Origin: Opitutia bacterium
GTDB taxonomy: Bacteria > Verrucomicrobiota > Verrucomicrobiia > Opitutales > Seribacteraceae
NCBI GenBank assembly: GCA_002721705.1
Contig: PBLJ01000074.1
Location: 1 to 37,549, forward strand
DNA length: 37,549 nucleotides
Reading direction: 5' to 3'
Position numbers and translations under genes: made by a program. Shown piece by piece: positions 17,040 through 26,357 of the stretch. The notes under the pieces were generated by a model. That model searched no databases and was not told where the DNA came from. It worked only from the letters and a program-made list of their open reading frames with translations. Within the stretch, counting starts at the first letter, position 1, and every line of letters begins with the position of its first letter.

Positions 17040-17435
17040 ATGGCTGCATTGACAATATTGGCGAATGCCGCGGAAGGTCCCTTCGATAACTATTTGCGAG
17101 TGGCGGTGTTGGCTGTCGTAGCGCTCGTTTTCGGGATTTTGCCCCTTCTCATCGCTTTGGTTTTGCGCCCCAAGAAAATGGGTGAAATCAAGCAGGCTGC
17201 CTTCGAGTGCGGACTCGAGTCGAAAGGCGATCCTTGGGTGCAGTTCAAGGTTCAATACTACGTTTACGCCTTGGCCTTCGTCATCTTCGACGTAGAGGTC
17301 ATCTTCCTGTATCCTTGGGCAGTGGCTTTCGCCGACGTCGGGATGGGCGGTTTCATCGCCATGGCGGTTTTCATTCTCCTCTTGGCCGAGAGCTTGGTCT
17401 ATTTATGGCTCAAGGGCGTCTTGTCTTGGAAATAA
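17040..17435 (+). CDS. nuoA: NADH-quinone oxidoreductase (complex I) subunit A
   Basis: A 131-residue membrane subunit at the junction of the peripheral and membrane arms. It has three predicted transmembrane helices and the conserved loop [28 protein letters not shown], then [15 protein letters not shown] with the acidic residues near the quinone channel. ATG 17040 ([13 protein letters not shown]) is chosen; a TTG at 17004 would only add a non-conserved leader. It is the first gene of a 12-gene operon and lies 1 base before nuoB. Confidence 0.95.
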   Translation: MAALTILANAAEGPFDNYLRVAVLAVVALVFGILPLLIALVLRPKKMGEIKQAAFECGLESKGDPWVQFKVQYYVYALAFVIFDVEVIFLYPWAVAFADVGMGGFIAMAVFILLLAESLVYLWLKGVLSWK

Positions 17436-17436
17436 C

Positions 17437-18129
17437 ATGGAAGATCCCAGCAAGTCGACCACGAGTGAGGCTCACACCTTGTCGGATTCGGTTGACTTGG
17501 ACGACGCCACTCGCAGCGAAATGGAAAAGGCCGGTGTCATCGTCTCGTCGGTGGACTGGCTTTACAATTGGGCCCGAAGCGGGTCGGTCTGGCCCTTGCA
17601 ATTCGGTTTGGCCTGCTGTGCCATCGAAATGATCTGTTCGGCTGGGTCCCGTTACGACATTGCGCGATTTGGGTCCGAGGTCTTCAGGCCTTCCCCCCGT
17701 CAAGCCGACTTGCTCATTGTTTCCGGCACCGTGACCAAGAAAATGGCCCCCCAAGTGGTGCGTATCTTCAACCAAATGCCTGAACCCAAGTACGTCATCG
17801 CCATGGGCGCATGCGCCATATCGGGAGGCCCCTTCAAGCAGGGGTACAACGTGCTCAAGGGAATTGATCGTTACATCCCCGTCGACGTTTACATTCCCGG
17901 TTGTCCTCCACGTCCCGAAGCGGTGCTTCATTCCTTGATGACTCTGCAGAAGGGTATCCGCAGGCAACGTACCTTGGGCAAAGGGTCGAACAATCCCGCC
18001 TACGTCGAAGGTAACCGTGAGTATCCGGTGCCTTCCTTCTCGGGCAAGGATTTGGACCCACCTTATAACCCCGAGGTTTGGCAGCCTCCTGAAAAAAGGC
18101 CGAACATGCCGGAGGACGGATGCCCGTGA
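17437..18129 (+). CDS. nuoB: Complex I subunit B (N2 cluster protein)
   Basis: It carries the terminal 4Fe-4S cluster N2 that passes electrons to quinone. The cluster ligands are present as the tandem cysteines in [18 protein letters not shown] and [32 protein letters not shown] is the other conserved block. At 230 residues it is longer than many NuoB proteins. The first 33 or so residues are a polar, Ser/Thr/Asp-rich leader, and the last 50 are a Pro-rich tail after GIRRQRTLG. It overlaps nuoC by 10 bases. Confidence 0.95.
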   Translation: MEDPSKSTTSEAHTLSDSVDLDDATRSEMEKAGVIVSSVDWLYNWARSGSVWPLQFGLACCAIEMICSAGSRYDIARFGSEVFRPSPRQADLLIVSGTVTKKMAPQVVRIFNQMPEPKYVIAMGACAISGGPFKQGYNVLKGIDRYIPVDVYIPGCPPRPEAVLHSLMTLQKGIRRQRTLGKGSNNPAYVEGNREYPVPSFSGKDLDPPYNPEVWQPPEKRPNMPEDGCP

Positions 18130-18728
18130 GCGACGAGACCCCGGTTGATCTGGCTCCTGTCTTGGAAAGTTTCCCCTCCCTCGAGGTCGAGAAAGGCACG
18201 GGAGCCTTGATCACCCAGCCAGCGCTTGTTCTCGAGGTAGTGCAGTTTCTCCGCGACGATCCTCGCTACCGTCTCGATTATCTCAGTAACGTCACCGGCA
18301 TCGACTATTTGGCTACCGTGCGCAAGGAGAAACGCGTCAACGAGGAAGGCAAGACGGAGATCGTGAAGATCGACGAACCGCCCCGTATGGACGTCGTTTA
18401 CCACTTTTACTCGATGAGTGAAAAACGCGGCTTGGTGACCCTCAAGCAACGCATCACCGATCGCGATCGTCCCGTGGCCACTTCACTGATGCCTCTCTTT
18501 CGTTCCGCCGAGTTTCAGGAACGCGAAGTGTACGATTTGTTCGGCATCGATTTCCAAGGACACCTCGACTTGCGCCGGCTCCTGATGTGGGAAGAGTTCG
18601 AGGACTTTCCCATGAGGCGAGATTACGTCGAGCCCGACGACTATGAATATGAACCCACCCCCCACGGAGAGGTCTTGGAAAAAGCCAAGACGCACGCGGG
18701 GTTAGGGGAGGGGGGATCCGAGGAATGA
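18120..18728 (+). CDS. nuoC: Complex I subunit C (30-kDa subunit)
   Basis: A 202-residue peripheral-arm subunit that docks NuoD. The family signature is seen as [23 protein letters not shown] and EDFPMRRDY. NuoC and NuoD are separate here, not fused as in E. coli. A charged insert (about residues 65-78, [14 protein letters not shown]) separates the first beta strands. The ATG at 18120 overlaps the nuoB end by 10 bases; a GTG at 18126 is an alternative start. Its stop overlaps the nuoD ATG by 4 bases. Confidence 0.93.
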   Translation: MPVSDETPVDLAPVLESFPSLEVEKGTGALITQPALVLEVVQFLRDDPRYRLDYLSNVTGIDYLATVRKEKRVNEEGKTEIVKIDEPPRMDVVYHFYSMSEKRGLVTLKQRITDRDRPVATSLMPLFRSAEFQEREVYDLFGIDFQGHLDLRRLLMWEEFEDFPMRRDYVEPDDYEYEPTPHGEVLEKAKTHAGLGEGGSEE

Positions 18729-19903
18729 CCATGGAATCCTCAGTCGTCGCAGGCTCCGAGCCCACGGTGGAACCGCGTGGTTTCGAGTTGATCGAGCGGG
18801 AGGGACTGGAAACGAATTTACTCGAAGTTTCCATGGGGCCGCACCATCCCAGCACGCACGGTGTTTTTCGCATGGACGTAAAGCTCGATGGCGAGACCGT
18901 GACTGAACTTCGACCGGTGTTCGGCTACCTTCATCGCAACCATGAAAAGCTGGCCGAGGACATGGGATACCTCGGTTCCATGCCTTTCACCGACAGGCTC
19001 GATTACTTTTGTTCCATGACGAACAACTGGGCCTATGCCTTGGCTGGCGAGAAAATGATCGACTTGGAGGTGCCCGAGCGAGCCGAGTACGTCCGTGTGA
19101 TCATGGCGGAACTGACCCGCTTGGTGAACCACATCATGCTGGTGGGTTTTTTCGTAAACGATCTCGGTGCCCTTGGCACTCCCTTGCTTTACGCGTTGAG
19201 GGAACGAGAGAAAATACTCGATCTCTTCGAGTGGGCCAGTGGCGCCCGCATGATGTGTAACTACATGCGCTTCGGCGGTCTGCGCAACGACTTGCCGGAA
19301 GGTTGGCTGACCAAGTGTCGGGAAGTGGTCGATGCTTTTCCCTACTTTCTCGATGAGTACGAGAAACTCCTGGTAGAAAACGAAATCATTCTCGTGCGTA
19401 CGCAAAACGTCGGCGTGCTTAAGCCCGAATTGGCCATCAACGCGGGAATCACAGGGCCCATGTTGCGCGCCAGCGGGGTGAATTACGACTTGCGCAAGGT
19501 GGATGCCTACGGAGTGTACGACCGTTTTCCTTTTCGCGTCCCCATGGGCGAAGTAGGCGATTGCTACGACCGCTTCATGGTTCGCATTTTGGAAATGCGT
19601 GAGAGTATCAAGATATTGAGGCAAGCGATGGACGAACTTCCTGAAGGTCCGATCATGGGTGAGGCTCCACGAGTCTTCAAGCCACCTGCGGGCGAGATTT
19701 ACGGAAGGATCGAGGGTCCCAAGGGAGAGCTTGGGTTCTACTTGGTCAGCGATGGCACGGCCAAGCCTTACCGTTACCGAGTTCGCCCGCCATCGCTCGT
19801 TAACCTCACCGTGCTGGAAGACCTCTGCCTAGGCCACAAGGTGGCCGATGCCGTCGTCATTCTCGGCAGCGTGGACATTGTTTTGGGAGAGGTGGACCGC
19901 TAA
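18725..19903 (+). CDS. nuoD: Complex I subunit D (49-kDa, quinone-site subunit)
   Basis: A 392-residue subunit that forms the quinone-reduction pocket with NuoB. The quinone-contact loop [15 protein letters not shown] carries the key histidines. [54 protein letters not shown]-type [12 protein letters not shown] and the C-terminal DIVLGEVDR are all in place. The first 30 residues vary, and a second ATG at 18731 could also serve. It overlaps nuoC by 4 bases. In most operons nuoE, nuoF and nuoG follow this gene; here nuoI does. Confidence 0.96.
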   Translation: MTMESSVVAGSEPTVEPRGFELIEREGLETNLLEVSMGPHHPSTHGVFRMDVKLDGETVTELRPVFGYLHRNHEKLAEDMGYLGSMPFTDRLDYFCSMTNNWAYALAGEKMIDLEVPERAEYVRVIMAELTRLVNHIMLVGFFVNDLGALGTPLLYALREREKILDLFEWASGARMMCNYMRFGGLRNDLPEGWLTKCREVVDAFPYFLDEYEKLLVENEIILVRTQNVGVLKPELAINAGITGPMLRASGVNYDLRKVDAYGVYDRFPFRVPMGEVGDCYDRFMVRILEMRESIKILRQAMDELPEGPIMGEAPRVFKPPAGEIYGRIEGPKGELGFYLVSDGTAKPYRYRVRPPSLVNLTVLEDLCLGHKVADAVVILGSVDIVLGEVDR

Positions 19904-19914
19904 GGAACGACGTC

Positions 19915-20811
19915 ATGGATTTGCTGGGATCAGGAATTTTCAAGGGAATGGCTGTCACGCTGAAGAATTTCGCCATGACCTATTTCGATCGCGGACGCAA
20001 GGAGCGGTTGCCTACCGTGCAGTACCCCGAAGCGGGCGACACGGTCACTCTTTTTACCCGAAACTTTCCCTTTCTCATATACGACGGGGAGGAGGAAGTC
20101 GACGGTATGCGGTGCGTGGCTTGTCAAATCTGCGAACGCGAGTGCCCGCCCGCCTGCATTTACATCGTGAAGGAAAAGGACGAGAACGGAAAATTCGTCA
20201 AGCGGCCCAAGGTTTTCGACATCGACGTTTCGGTTTGCATGGGGTGTCAAATCTGCGTGGAGGTTTGCCCTTTCGATGCCATCGTGATGGACAGTGAGTT
20301 CGAGTACTCCAAGGAGGATCGATTTGGAGACCTCCTGTTCAACCGCGACGAATTGCTGAAGTCCAACGACTATTACCACAAGATACATCCGGAAGAAGCC
20401 CAAGCCCGCGACGCTAACCTGGCCGCCAAGAAAGCCGCTGACGAGGCCAAGAAAAAAGCCCGCGAGGAAAAAGCCGCGGCCGCTGCGGCCGCCAAGGCGG
20501 CGGCGGAGAAAGAAGCATCCGAGAAAAAGGATTCTCCAGAGGCCTCGGAGCCCGTAGCCGAAGAACCGAAAGCGGAGCCCGCGGCACCTTCCGAGAATCA
20601 TGCCAAGGCCGAGTCTGAGGCGAAGGAAAAACCCGCAGCCGAAGAAACTCCCGTCGAGGAACCTGCTGCCGCGACCGATGAAACCGAGGATGCGAAAGAA
20701 GAGTCATCGGGCGGTTCCGAAGGAAAAGAAACGTCGGAAGAACCCGAAGAAACCGCAGGTTCCGGGGAAGATGATGAGAAGAAAGCCGAGGAAGGGGAGG
20801 GCGTATCTTGA
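19915..20811 (+). CDS. nuoI: Complex I subunit I (two 4Fe-4S clusters) with long low-complexity tail
   Basis: NuoI relays electrons through clusters N6a and N6b to NuoB. Residues 1-155 form the normal subunit, with two ferredoxin motifs: CVACQICERECPPAC (Cys67, 70, 73, 77) and CMGCQICVEVCPFDA (Cys108, 111, 114, 118). The protein is 298 residues, against roughly 160-180 usually. From about residue 165 the tail is first Ala/Lys/Glu-rich (to about 204), likely a long charged helix. It then becomes Pro/Glu/Ser/Ala-rich and strongly acidic to the end, likely disordered. No cysteine lies in the tail. The reading frame is sound, since the stop overlaps the nuoH TTG start. The tail's function is unknown. 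Confidence 0.93.
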   Translation: MDLLGSGIFKGMAVTLKNFAMTYFDRGRKERLPTVQYPEAGDTVTLFTRNFPFLIYDGEEEVDGMRCVACQICERECPPACIYIVKEKDENGKFVKRPKVFDIDVSVCMGCQICVEVCPFDAIVMDSEFEYSKEDRFGDLLFNRDELLKSNDYYHKIHPEEAQARDANLAAKKAADEAKKKAREEKAAAAAAAKAAAEKEASEKKDSPEASEPVAEEPKAEPAAPSENHAKAESEAKEKPAAEETPVEEPAAATDETEDAKEESSGGSEGKETSEEPEETAGSGEDDEKKAEEGEGVS

Positions 20812-22055
20812 ATTTCGACAATCCGGATCAAGTGTTGGTGCAGTTCGCGAACTGGGTGCAAGGCGAACTGGCCTGTAGTCCCGCCTTGGCCAAGATCGTG
20901 GGCATTTTACTCGCCGCGGTTCCCTTGGCTACCGTGTTCGCCCTTTGCTTTGCCTTCACCACTTGGTTGGAGCGCAAAGGGTTGGCTCGCATACAGAATC
21001 GTATCGGCCCCAATCGTGTCGGCCCCTTCGGCTTGTTTCAGCCCATTGCCGACGGTATCAAGATGATCACGAAGGAAGACATCGTGCCGCGTTCATCGGA
21101 TCATTTCTTTCACCTCATCGCTCCTCTTTTGGTACTGGTGTCTTCCATGGCCTGTCTCGCCTTCATTCCTTTTGGTCTCGGGATGACCATGTCACCCATC
21201 GACACTGCCGTGGTTTTCTTTTTCGCCATCCTCGGCATGAATACCTTGGCGGTGTTCCTGGCGGGTTGGGCTTCTCGCAACAAGTACTCCCTCCTCGGTG
21301 GCATGAGAGCGGTGGCTCAGATGGTGAGCTACGAAATTCCGCTCGTGTTGTCCGCAGTCACCGTCGTCATGATGGTGGGTTCACTAGATACCCGTGAGAT
21401 CGTGGGAGCCCAAGTCGTGGAAGGTTGGGCGACTAGTGAGAACTCGGGGCTGCGTTTTCTGGGGCAGATCGCGGGGTGGCACGTTTTCACGCCATGGGGC
21501 TTCGCCGGTTTCATCATCTTTTTCATCGCCGCCTTGGCTGAGACCAATCGTTCCCCCTTTGACCTGCCGGAGGCCGAGTCTGAGATCATCGCGGGTTACG
21601 TGACCGAGTACAGTGGGTTTAAGTTCGCCTTGTTTTTTCTTGGCGAATACATTGGCGCCTTCGCCGTGCTCGGCTTGGCCATCACCCTCTTTCTCGGAGG
21701 TTGGAATGGCCCCAACTTCCAGCCCTGGTGGTCTTCCGATCCCCATGCGCTCCTTATCCCGGGCTTCGTCTGGTTTTTCTTCAAGATGTTCGTTCTAATG
21801 GCCGTCCTGATTTGGATTCGAGGCACCCTGCCTCGCTTACGGGTGGACCAATTGATGAGCTTCGCTTGGAAATTCCTTTTGCCCTTGGCCTTGGTCAACG
21901 TCTTCGTCGCGGGATTTCTTTTCCATGTCGCGAAGGAGGATCGGGTCTGGGCCAGCGTGGCGGCTTTCGTTTTCCTCTATCTCGTGGCCAAGGGCCTTTC
22001 CCGCATGAATCAATCGGATGCCCCGGCTCCCCGTAAGTACCATTTCGCCGAATGA
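20808..22055 (+). CDS. nuoH: Complex I subunit H (membrane subunit at the quinone channel)
   Basis: A 415-residue membrane protein lining the quinone tunnel. Conserved blocks are WLERKGLARIQNRIGPNRVGPFGLFQPIADG, EIPLV, and the acidic ALAETNRSPFDLPEAESEIIAGYVTEYSG that links to the proton path, then IRGTLPRLRVDQLM. It is longer than E. coli NuoH (325). The surplus is in the N-terminus, the loop around residues 195-225, and an extra C-terminal hydrophobic helix with a polar tail. The start is a TTG overlapping the nuoI stop (TTGA), backed by a strong Shine-Dalgarno (GGAAGGGGAGGG). H before I is reversed from most operons; here the order is I-H. Confidence 0.94.
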   Translation: MNFDNPDQVLVQFANWVQGELACSPALAKIVGILLAAVPLATVFALCFAFTTWLERKGLARIQNRIGPNRVGPFGLFQPIADGIKMITKEDIVPRSSDHFFHLIAPLLVLVSSMACLAFIPFGLGMTMSPIDTAVVFFFAILGMNTLAVFLAGWASRNKYSLLGGMRAVAQMVSYEIPLVLSAVTVVMMVGSLDTREIVGAQVVEGWATSENSGLRFLGQIAGWHVFTPWGFAGFIIFFIAALAETNRSPFDLPEAESEIIAGYVTEYSGFKFALFFLGEYIGAFAVLGLAITLFLGGWNGPNFQPWWSSDPHALLIPGFVWFFFKMFVLMAVLIWIRGTLPRLRVDQLMSFAWKFLLPLALVNVFVAGFLFHVAKEDRVWASVAAFVFLYLVAKGLSRMNQSDAPAPRKYHFAE

Positions 22056-22570
22056 CCATCGCCTTTTACGTTTTCGCATCGGTGGCGCTTCTGGGAGCCA
22101 TTCTCGCCGTGCAGGTGACCAACTTGGTGCGGGCTGTTTTCGGGTTGTTGCTGTTCTTCGGGGCCTTGGCCGGCCTTTTCCTTTTGCTGATGGCTGAGTT
22201 TCTCGCCGCCGTGCAAATACTGGTTTACGTCGGAGCGGTCGGCATCCTCATGTTGTTCGCCATCATGCTTACTCAACGCGTAACCGGAGACGATCGCAGG
22301 GGAGGGGGCTCCCGCGGAGGATTCTGGGGTTTCTTGTTGGCGATCGCCACCTTTTGCTTCGTGCTCTTGCCGGTTCTGCGCGACGCCCATTTGCATGAGC
22401 AATCGGCAACCGGGGCAAGCCTCACCACCAAATTACTGGGTGAGCGTCTTATGGACCCCTACGCATTGACCTTGGAAGTAACTGCCTTGTTGCTTACCGC
22501 CGCCCTTCTGGGTGCCATCGTGGTGGCCAAGGGAACCAGCGAGGACGGAGAAGGGGAGGAGAACGAGTAA
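22052..22570 (+). CDS. nuoJ: Complex I subunit J
   Basis: A 172-residue membrane subunit with five predicted helices. The conserved region LLLMAEFLAAVQILVYVGAVGILMLFAIMLTQR contains the pi-bulge helix thought to gate coupling (TM3). A short polar loop (TGDDRRGGGSRGG) follows. The C-terminus is acidic. The ATG overlaps the nuoH stop by 4 bases, and nuoK begins 1 base after its stop. Confidence 0.94.
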   Translation: MTIAFYVFASVALLGAILAVQVTNLVRAVFGLLLFFGALAGLFLLLMAEFLAAVQILVYVGAVGILMLFAIMLTQRVTGDDRRGGGSRGGFWGFLLAIATFCFVLLPVLRDAHLHEQSATGASLTTKLLGERLMDPYALTLEVTALLLTAALLGAIVVAKGTSEDGEGEENE

Positions 22571-22571
22571 G

Positions 22572-22883
22572 ATGATAGGTCTCGAGCATTTCACCATTCT
22601 TGCCGCCTTGTTGTTCTGCATAGGCTTGGTCGGTGTTCTCACTAGGCGTAATGCCATCATCGTGCTGATTGGCATCGAGATCATGCTCAATGCGGCCAAC
22701 CTCAATTTCATCGCCTTTTGGCGTTACGGTGAAAATACCGAGGCGCTGTCGGGTCCTCTATTCGCCCTTTTCGCGATCGCGGTAGCGGCGGCGGAGGTAG
22801 CCGTTGGATTGGCTTTGGTGATAGCCGTTTATCGGCATTATCGTTCCGTGGACGTGGATAAACTGAAGTCCTTGAAAGGCTGA
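22572..22883 (+). CDS. nuoK: Complex I subunit K
   Basis: A 103-residue, three-helix subunit (MrpC-like). It shows the two buried glutamates of the proton path in LIGIEIMLNAANLNF and AVAAAEVAVGLALVIAVYR. Length and order match NuoK. ATG 22572 is chosen; the open frame upstream lies in nuoJ. A Shine-Dalgarno-like GGGGAGGAGAA lies in the end of nuoJ. nuoL starts 5 bases after its stop. Confidence 0.95.
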   Translation: MIGLEHFTILAALLFCIGLVGVLTRRNAIIVLIGIEIMLNAANLNFIAFWRYGENTEALSGPLFALFAIAVAAAEVAVGLALVIAVYRHYRSVDVDKLKSLKG

Positions 22884-22888
22884 CGCGA

Positions 22889-24850
22889 ATGGAAGGAAGC
22901 GACAGTTTGAGTTGGCTCGTTTGGATACCGCTTCTGCCTTTGATTGCCTGCGTGTTCGCTTTGCTTTGTCGTAGCGGAGTGGCGGCTTCCCTGATCTGCA
23001 TCGCGGGCATGGCGGCGGCCATGGTACCGGCCTTGCGGGCGTTCAACCTGTCAGGGGAACTGGATGCTCCCATGACCTTTAATTTCACCTGGATGACCAT
23101 TGCCGGCAAAAGCATCGACTTCGGTTTTATCCTCGATCCACTCAGCGGGAGCATGGTGGCTATGGTCACCTTCGTCGGTTTCCTGATCTTCTTATACGCG
23201 GCAAAGTACATGGAAGACGACCTCCGGCGAGGACGTTTCTTCGCTTATCTTTCACTTTTCGCGACTGGGATGTTGGGGCTTGTCTTGTCCAATAGCCTGC
23301 TTTTGCTCTTCATGTTTTGGGAAATCGTGGGCGTGGCTTCCTACCTCCTGATATCCTTTTGGTTTCACAAGCCTAGCGCCGCGGCCGCCGGCAAGAAGGC
23401 ATTCATCACCACGCGCATCGGGGACTTGGGTTTCCTGATTGCCATCCTGTGGGCTTTTCAATCGACCGGGGCACTCCTCTTCTACTCCAATGGGGAAGGT
23501 TTGCTGGAAGGAGCTGCCTTGGAGACCCTGCAAGCCGAATCGGGATTCTGGGGCCTTACGGCGGCGGGAGTAATCGCCTTGCTGCTTTTCGTTGGGGCCA
23601 TCGGCAAGTCGGGTCAATTGCCTTTGCACGTTTGGTTGCCCGATGCAATGGAAGGCCCCACTCCAGTCTCGGCGTTGATCCATGCTGCCACCATGGTGGC
23701 AGCGGGTGTGTTCCTCGTGGCCCGGACCTTGCCTTTGTTCGATGGTTCACCTGCCTTGGACGTTGTGGCCTGGGTAGGCGCCGCCACCGCTCTTTTCGCG
23801 GCTTTTGCGGCCTTGGGGCAATACGACTTGAAGCGTATTCTCGCGTTTTCGACAGTGAGCCAATTAGGCTTGATGATGGTGGGCATCGCGGTGGGTGGAG
23901 TGGCCGTGGGAATGTTTCACCTGCACAGTCATGCCTTCTTCAAGGCCCTTTTGTTCCTTGGCGCCGGTTCCATCATTCACGGGTGTGGCGACGAACAGGA
24001 CATCCGCAAGATGGGCGGGGTTGCCCGCATGAAATTGACTACCCTGGTTTATCTCTGCGGTGCCGTTTCGCTTTGCGCAGTGCCTTACACCAGCGGTTTT
24101 TTCAGCAAGGACGAGATCCTGGCTGCCGCTTACCACGACCGCCCCGGGATTTTCTGGACCTGCGCCGTCGTCTCCTTGTTGACTGCCATGTACGTCACTC
24201 GCCAATGTCTCTACGTCTTCCCTGGCAAGCACCGTGGTTCAGGTGGCGAGCCTCATGAAAGCCCGGTCCAGATGACCGCTCCCTTGTTCGTTCTCGCAGC
24301 CTTCGCGCTGGCTTTCGGGTACTTTGCCGTGGATCGAGGAGTATTCGAATATTTCGGGGGTTATCATGCCGCTGAACATCCTCTCATCGTGGTGGAAGTC
24401 GCATGGGCGGTCTCCTTGGGTGGCATCGCTCTTTGTTGTTTGATCTATGCGGGTAAGCCCTACGGTGGCGAGATCGCAGATCCTCTGTCGGGTATTCTAG
24501 GCAAAGCCTACCGTGTAATGGAGAACAAGTTTTACTTTGATGAAATCTATGCCGCCACGGTTTGTCTTCTGTGGCAAATCACCGCATTGGTGGTGGCAAT
24601 CTTGGACGCTATTCTCGCGATGTTTCGAGAACTCATCGTTTTTGCCGCCCAAGCCATCTCCTATATCTTCCATCACTTCGGCGACCGCGCCTTGATCGAC
24701 AACTGGGTGTTTGATGGCACCTGCGACTCCCTGAAGGAAAGCGGCGAATTGGCTACCTCGCCCCAAGGCGGCTTTCTTTCCAGTTATTTGAGGTGGGTGG
24801 CTCTCGGGGCCGTGATTTTTGGAGCTTTTGCCATAGGAGGGTGTTCCTAG
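22889..24850 (+). CDS. nuoL: Complex I subunit L (distal antiporter-like subunit, extended lateral-helix region)
   Basis: The distal proton-pumping subunit, 653 residues with many membrane helices. Key residues are present: Glu in LFMFWEIVGVASYLLI (TM5), Lys in GAIGKSGQLPLHVWLPDAMEGPTPVSALIHAATMV (TM7), and Lys/Asp in SGFFSKDEILAA (TM12). The C-terminal section that forms the lateral helix is long: 81 residues lie between the FD of KFYFDEIY (Asp551) and YLRW (Tyr633), against about 47 in E. coli NuoL by my recalled alignment. The extra part, around LDAILAMFRELIVFAAQAIS, is hydrophobic and amphipathic. This fits an enlarged membrane arm holding two NuoM subunits. nuoM starts 1 base after its stop. 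Confidence 0.94.
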   Translation: MEGSDSLSWLVWIPLLPLIACVFALLCRSGVAASLICIAGMAAAMVPALRAFNLSGELDAPMTFNFTWMTIAGKSIDFGFILDPLSGSMVAMVTFVGFLIFLYAAKYMEDDLRRGRFFAYLSLFATGMLGLVLSNSLLLLFMFWEIVGVASYLLISFWFHKPSAAAAGKKAFITTRIGDLGFLIAILWAFQSTGALLFYSNGEGLLEGAALETLQAESGFWGLTAAGVIALLLFVGAIGKSGQLPLHVWLPDAMEGPTPVSALIHAATMVAAGVFLVARTLPLFDGSPALDVVAWVGAATALFAAFAALGQYDLKRILAFSTVSQLGLMMVGIAVGGVAVGMFHLHSHAFFKALLFLGAGSIIHGCGDEQDIRKMGGVARMKLTTLVYLCGAVSLCAVPYTSGFFSKDEILAAAYHDRPGIFWTCAVVSLLTAMYVTRQCLYVFPGKHRGSGGEPHESPVQMTAPLFVLAAFALAFGYFAVDRGVFEYFGGYHAAEHPLIVVEVAWAVSLGGIALCCLIYAGKPYGGEIADPLSGILGKAYRVMENKFYFDEIYAATVCLLWQITALVVAILDAILAMFRELIVFAAQAISYIFHHFGDRALIDNWVFDGTCDSLKESGELATSPQGGFLSSYLRWVALGAVIFGAFAIGGCS

Positions 24851-24851
24851 C

Positions 24852-26351
24852 ATGATCACCTTGGTAACGTTTTGCCCCTTGGTCGCGGCTTTGCTCATCC
24901 TCTTCACGCCGGCGAGCAATTACCGCGGCATCAGGTTCCTCGCCCTTTTCTCGTCCCTTCTCTCCTTGGTGGGCACCCTCTTGATCTTACAGCGGTTCGA
25001 TGCCTCGGGAGGCCTCCAGTTCGTCGAGAAGGCGGCTTGGATACCCCGTCTCGGCGTACACTACTACGTGGCCGTCGACGGAATAAGTATGCTGGTCTTG
25101 TTGCTGACCGCCTTGTTGGCCCCCCTTGCAGTTCTCGCTTCATGGAATCGTCAGCAAGGAGCCAAAGCCTACTATGCCCTGCTCTGCATACAGTTCACCT
25201 CTCTCTTCGGCGCCTTCACGGCCTTGAACTTTTTCCACTGGTTCATTTTTTGGGAGGCGGCTTTGGTACCTGCGTTTTTTCTCATCAAGTTGTTTGGTGG
25301 AGATGAAAGCCGTCATCGGGCGGCTCTTTCGTTCTTTCTCTTCACGGCCTTGGGCAGCGTGTTCATGCTCCTTGGCTTCATCACGATTTTCCTTCACACC
25401 GGATTTCTGGATTTTCCCGTTTTGGCTGATTTGGCGCAGACGGGCATGCTGCCCGCCGAACTGGGCTCCGTGTATCCTTGGGTTTTCTTGGCCGTGATCA
25501 TTGGATTGTGGGTCAAGGTGCCTTTATTTCCGCTGCACCTTTGGCAACCATCGGCTTACGCCCAGGCTCCCACTGCGGTAAGCATGATCTTGACCGGGGT
25601 AATGTCGAAGATGGGGGTCTACGCCTTCCTTCGGATCATGGTTCCGCTTTTCCCGCAAGGTATACAAGCTTACAACGAACCTTTGATGGCCTTGGCCTTG
25701 GTCACCGTCCTTTGGGGCGCTTTTCTCGCCTTGCGTCAGACCGATCTCAAGAAAGTTCTAGCCTATTCATCCCTCAATCACGTCGCCTATTGCATGTTGG
25801 GCATCTTCGCGGCGGCGGCAGGAACTTTGCCTGCGAATTTCGTGGAGGCTCCCGTCTTGGCCATTCAGGGAGCCACCCTCCAGATGTTTGCTCATGGCGT
25901 AACCGCGGCTGGCTTGTTTTACGTCGTGGGCTTGCTGGAAAACCGTTGCGGCACCCGGGATATTAATGAACTAGGAGGCTTGGGCAGGGCAATGCCTCGC
26001 TTGACGGGAGTTTTCTTCCTGCTCACTTTTTGTTCACTGGGGCTTCCGTTCCTTGCGGGGTTCGCTGCGGAATTCCTTATTTTCAGTGGTGGTTTCGCCT
26101 TGGCTCCGGGAATCGTTTCGTGCGCCGTGATAGGCTTGCTTGCCACTGCGGTTTTCCTGCTGACCGTTCTGCAGAAAACCTTTACTGGTCCCGAAAAAGC
26201 GAAGTGGGCTCAATTGCCCGACCTCACCGGATCCGAAACCGCAACCTTGGTTCCTCTTCTTCTTTTTGTTTTCTGGATAGGCTTGGCTCCCGGCGACTGG
26301 CTCGCCTTCAGTGACGCTACTTCCCAAATCTTAGCCAACTTGCTTCGTTAG
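24852..26351 (+). CDS. nuoM: Complex I NuoM-like antiporter subunit, copy 1 (canonical residues)
   Basis: A 499-residue Mrp/antiporter-type membrane subunit. The charged residues expected for proton pumping are all there: Glu135 in IFWEAALVPAFFLI (TM5), Lys222 in LWVKVPLFPLHLWQPSAYAQ (TM7), Lys253 in GVMSKMGVYAFLRI (TM8) and Glu in GFAAEFLIF (TM12). A Shine-Dalgarno (ATAGGAGGG) sits in the end of nuoL. It is followed after 6 bases by a second NuoM-like gene that is clearly diverged from it, so this is not a recent tandem duplication. Confidence 0.93.
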   Translation: MITLVTFCPLVAALLILFTPASNYRGIRFLALFSSLLSLVGTLLILQRFDASGGLQFVEKAAWIPRLGVHYYVAVDGISMLVLLLTALLAPLAVLASWNRQQGAKAYYALLCIQFTSLFGAFTALNFFHWFIFWEAALVPAFFLIKLFGGDESRHRAALSFFLFTALGSVFMLLGFITIFLHTGFLDFPVLADLAQTGMLPAELGSVYPWVFLAVIIGLWVKVPLFPLHLWQPSAYAQAPTAVSMILTGVMSKMGVYAFLRIMVPLFPQGIQAYNEPLMALALVTVLWGAFLALRQTDLKKVLAYSSLNHVAYCMLGIFAAAAGTLPANFVEAPVLAIQGATLQMFAHGVTAAGLFYVVGLLENRCGTRDINELGGLGRAMPRLTGVFFLLTFCSLGLPFLAGFAAEFLIFSGGFALAPGIVSCAVIGLLATAVFLLTVLQKTFTGPEKAKWAQLPDLTGSETATLVPLLLFVFWIGLAPGDWLAFSDATSQILANLLR

Positions 26352-26357
26352 TACGCC

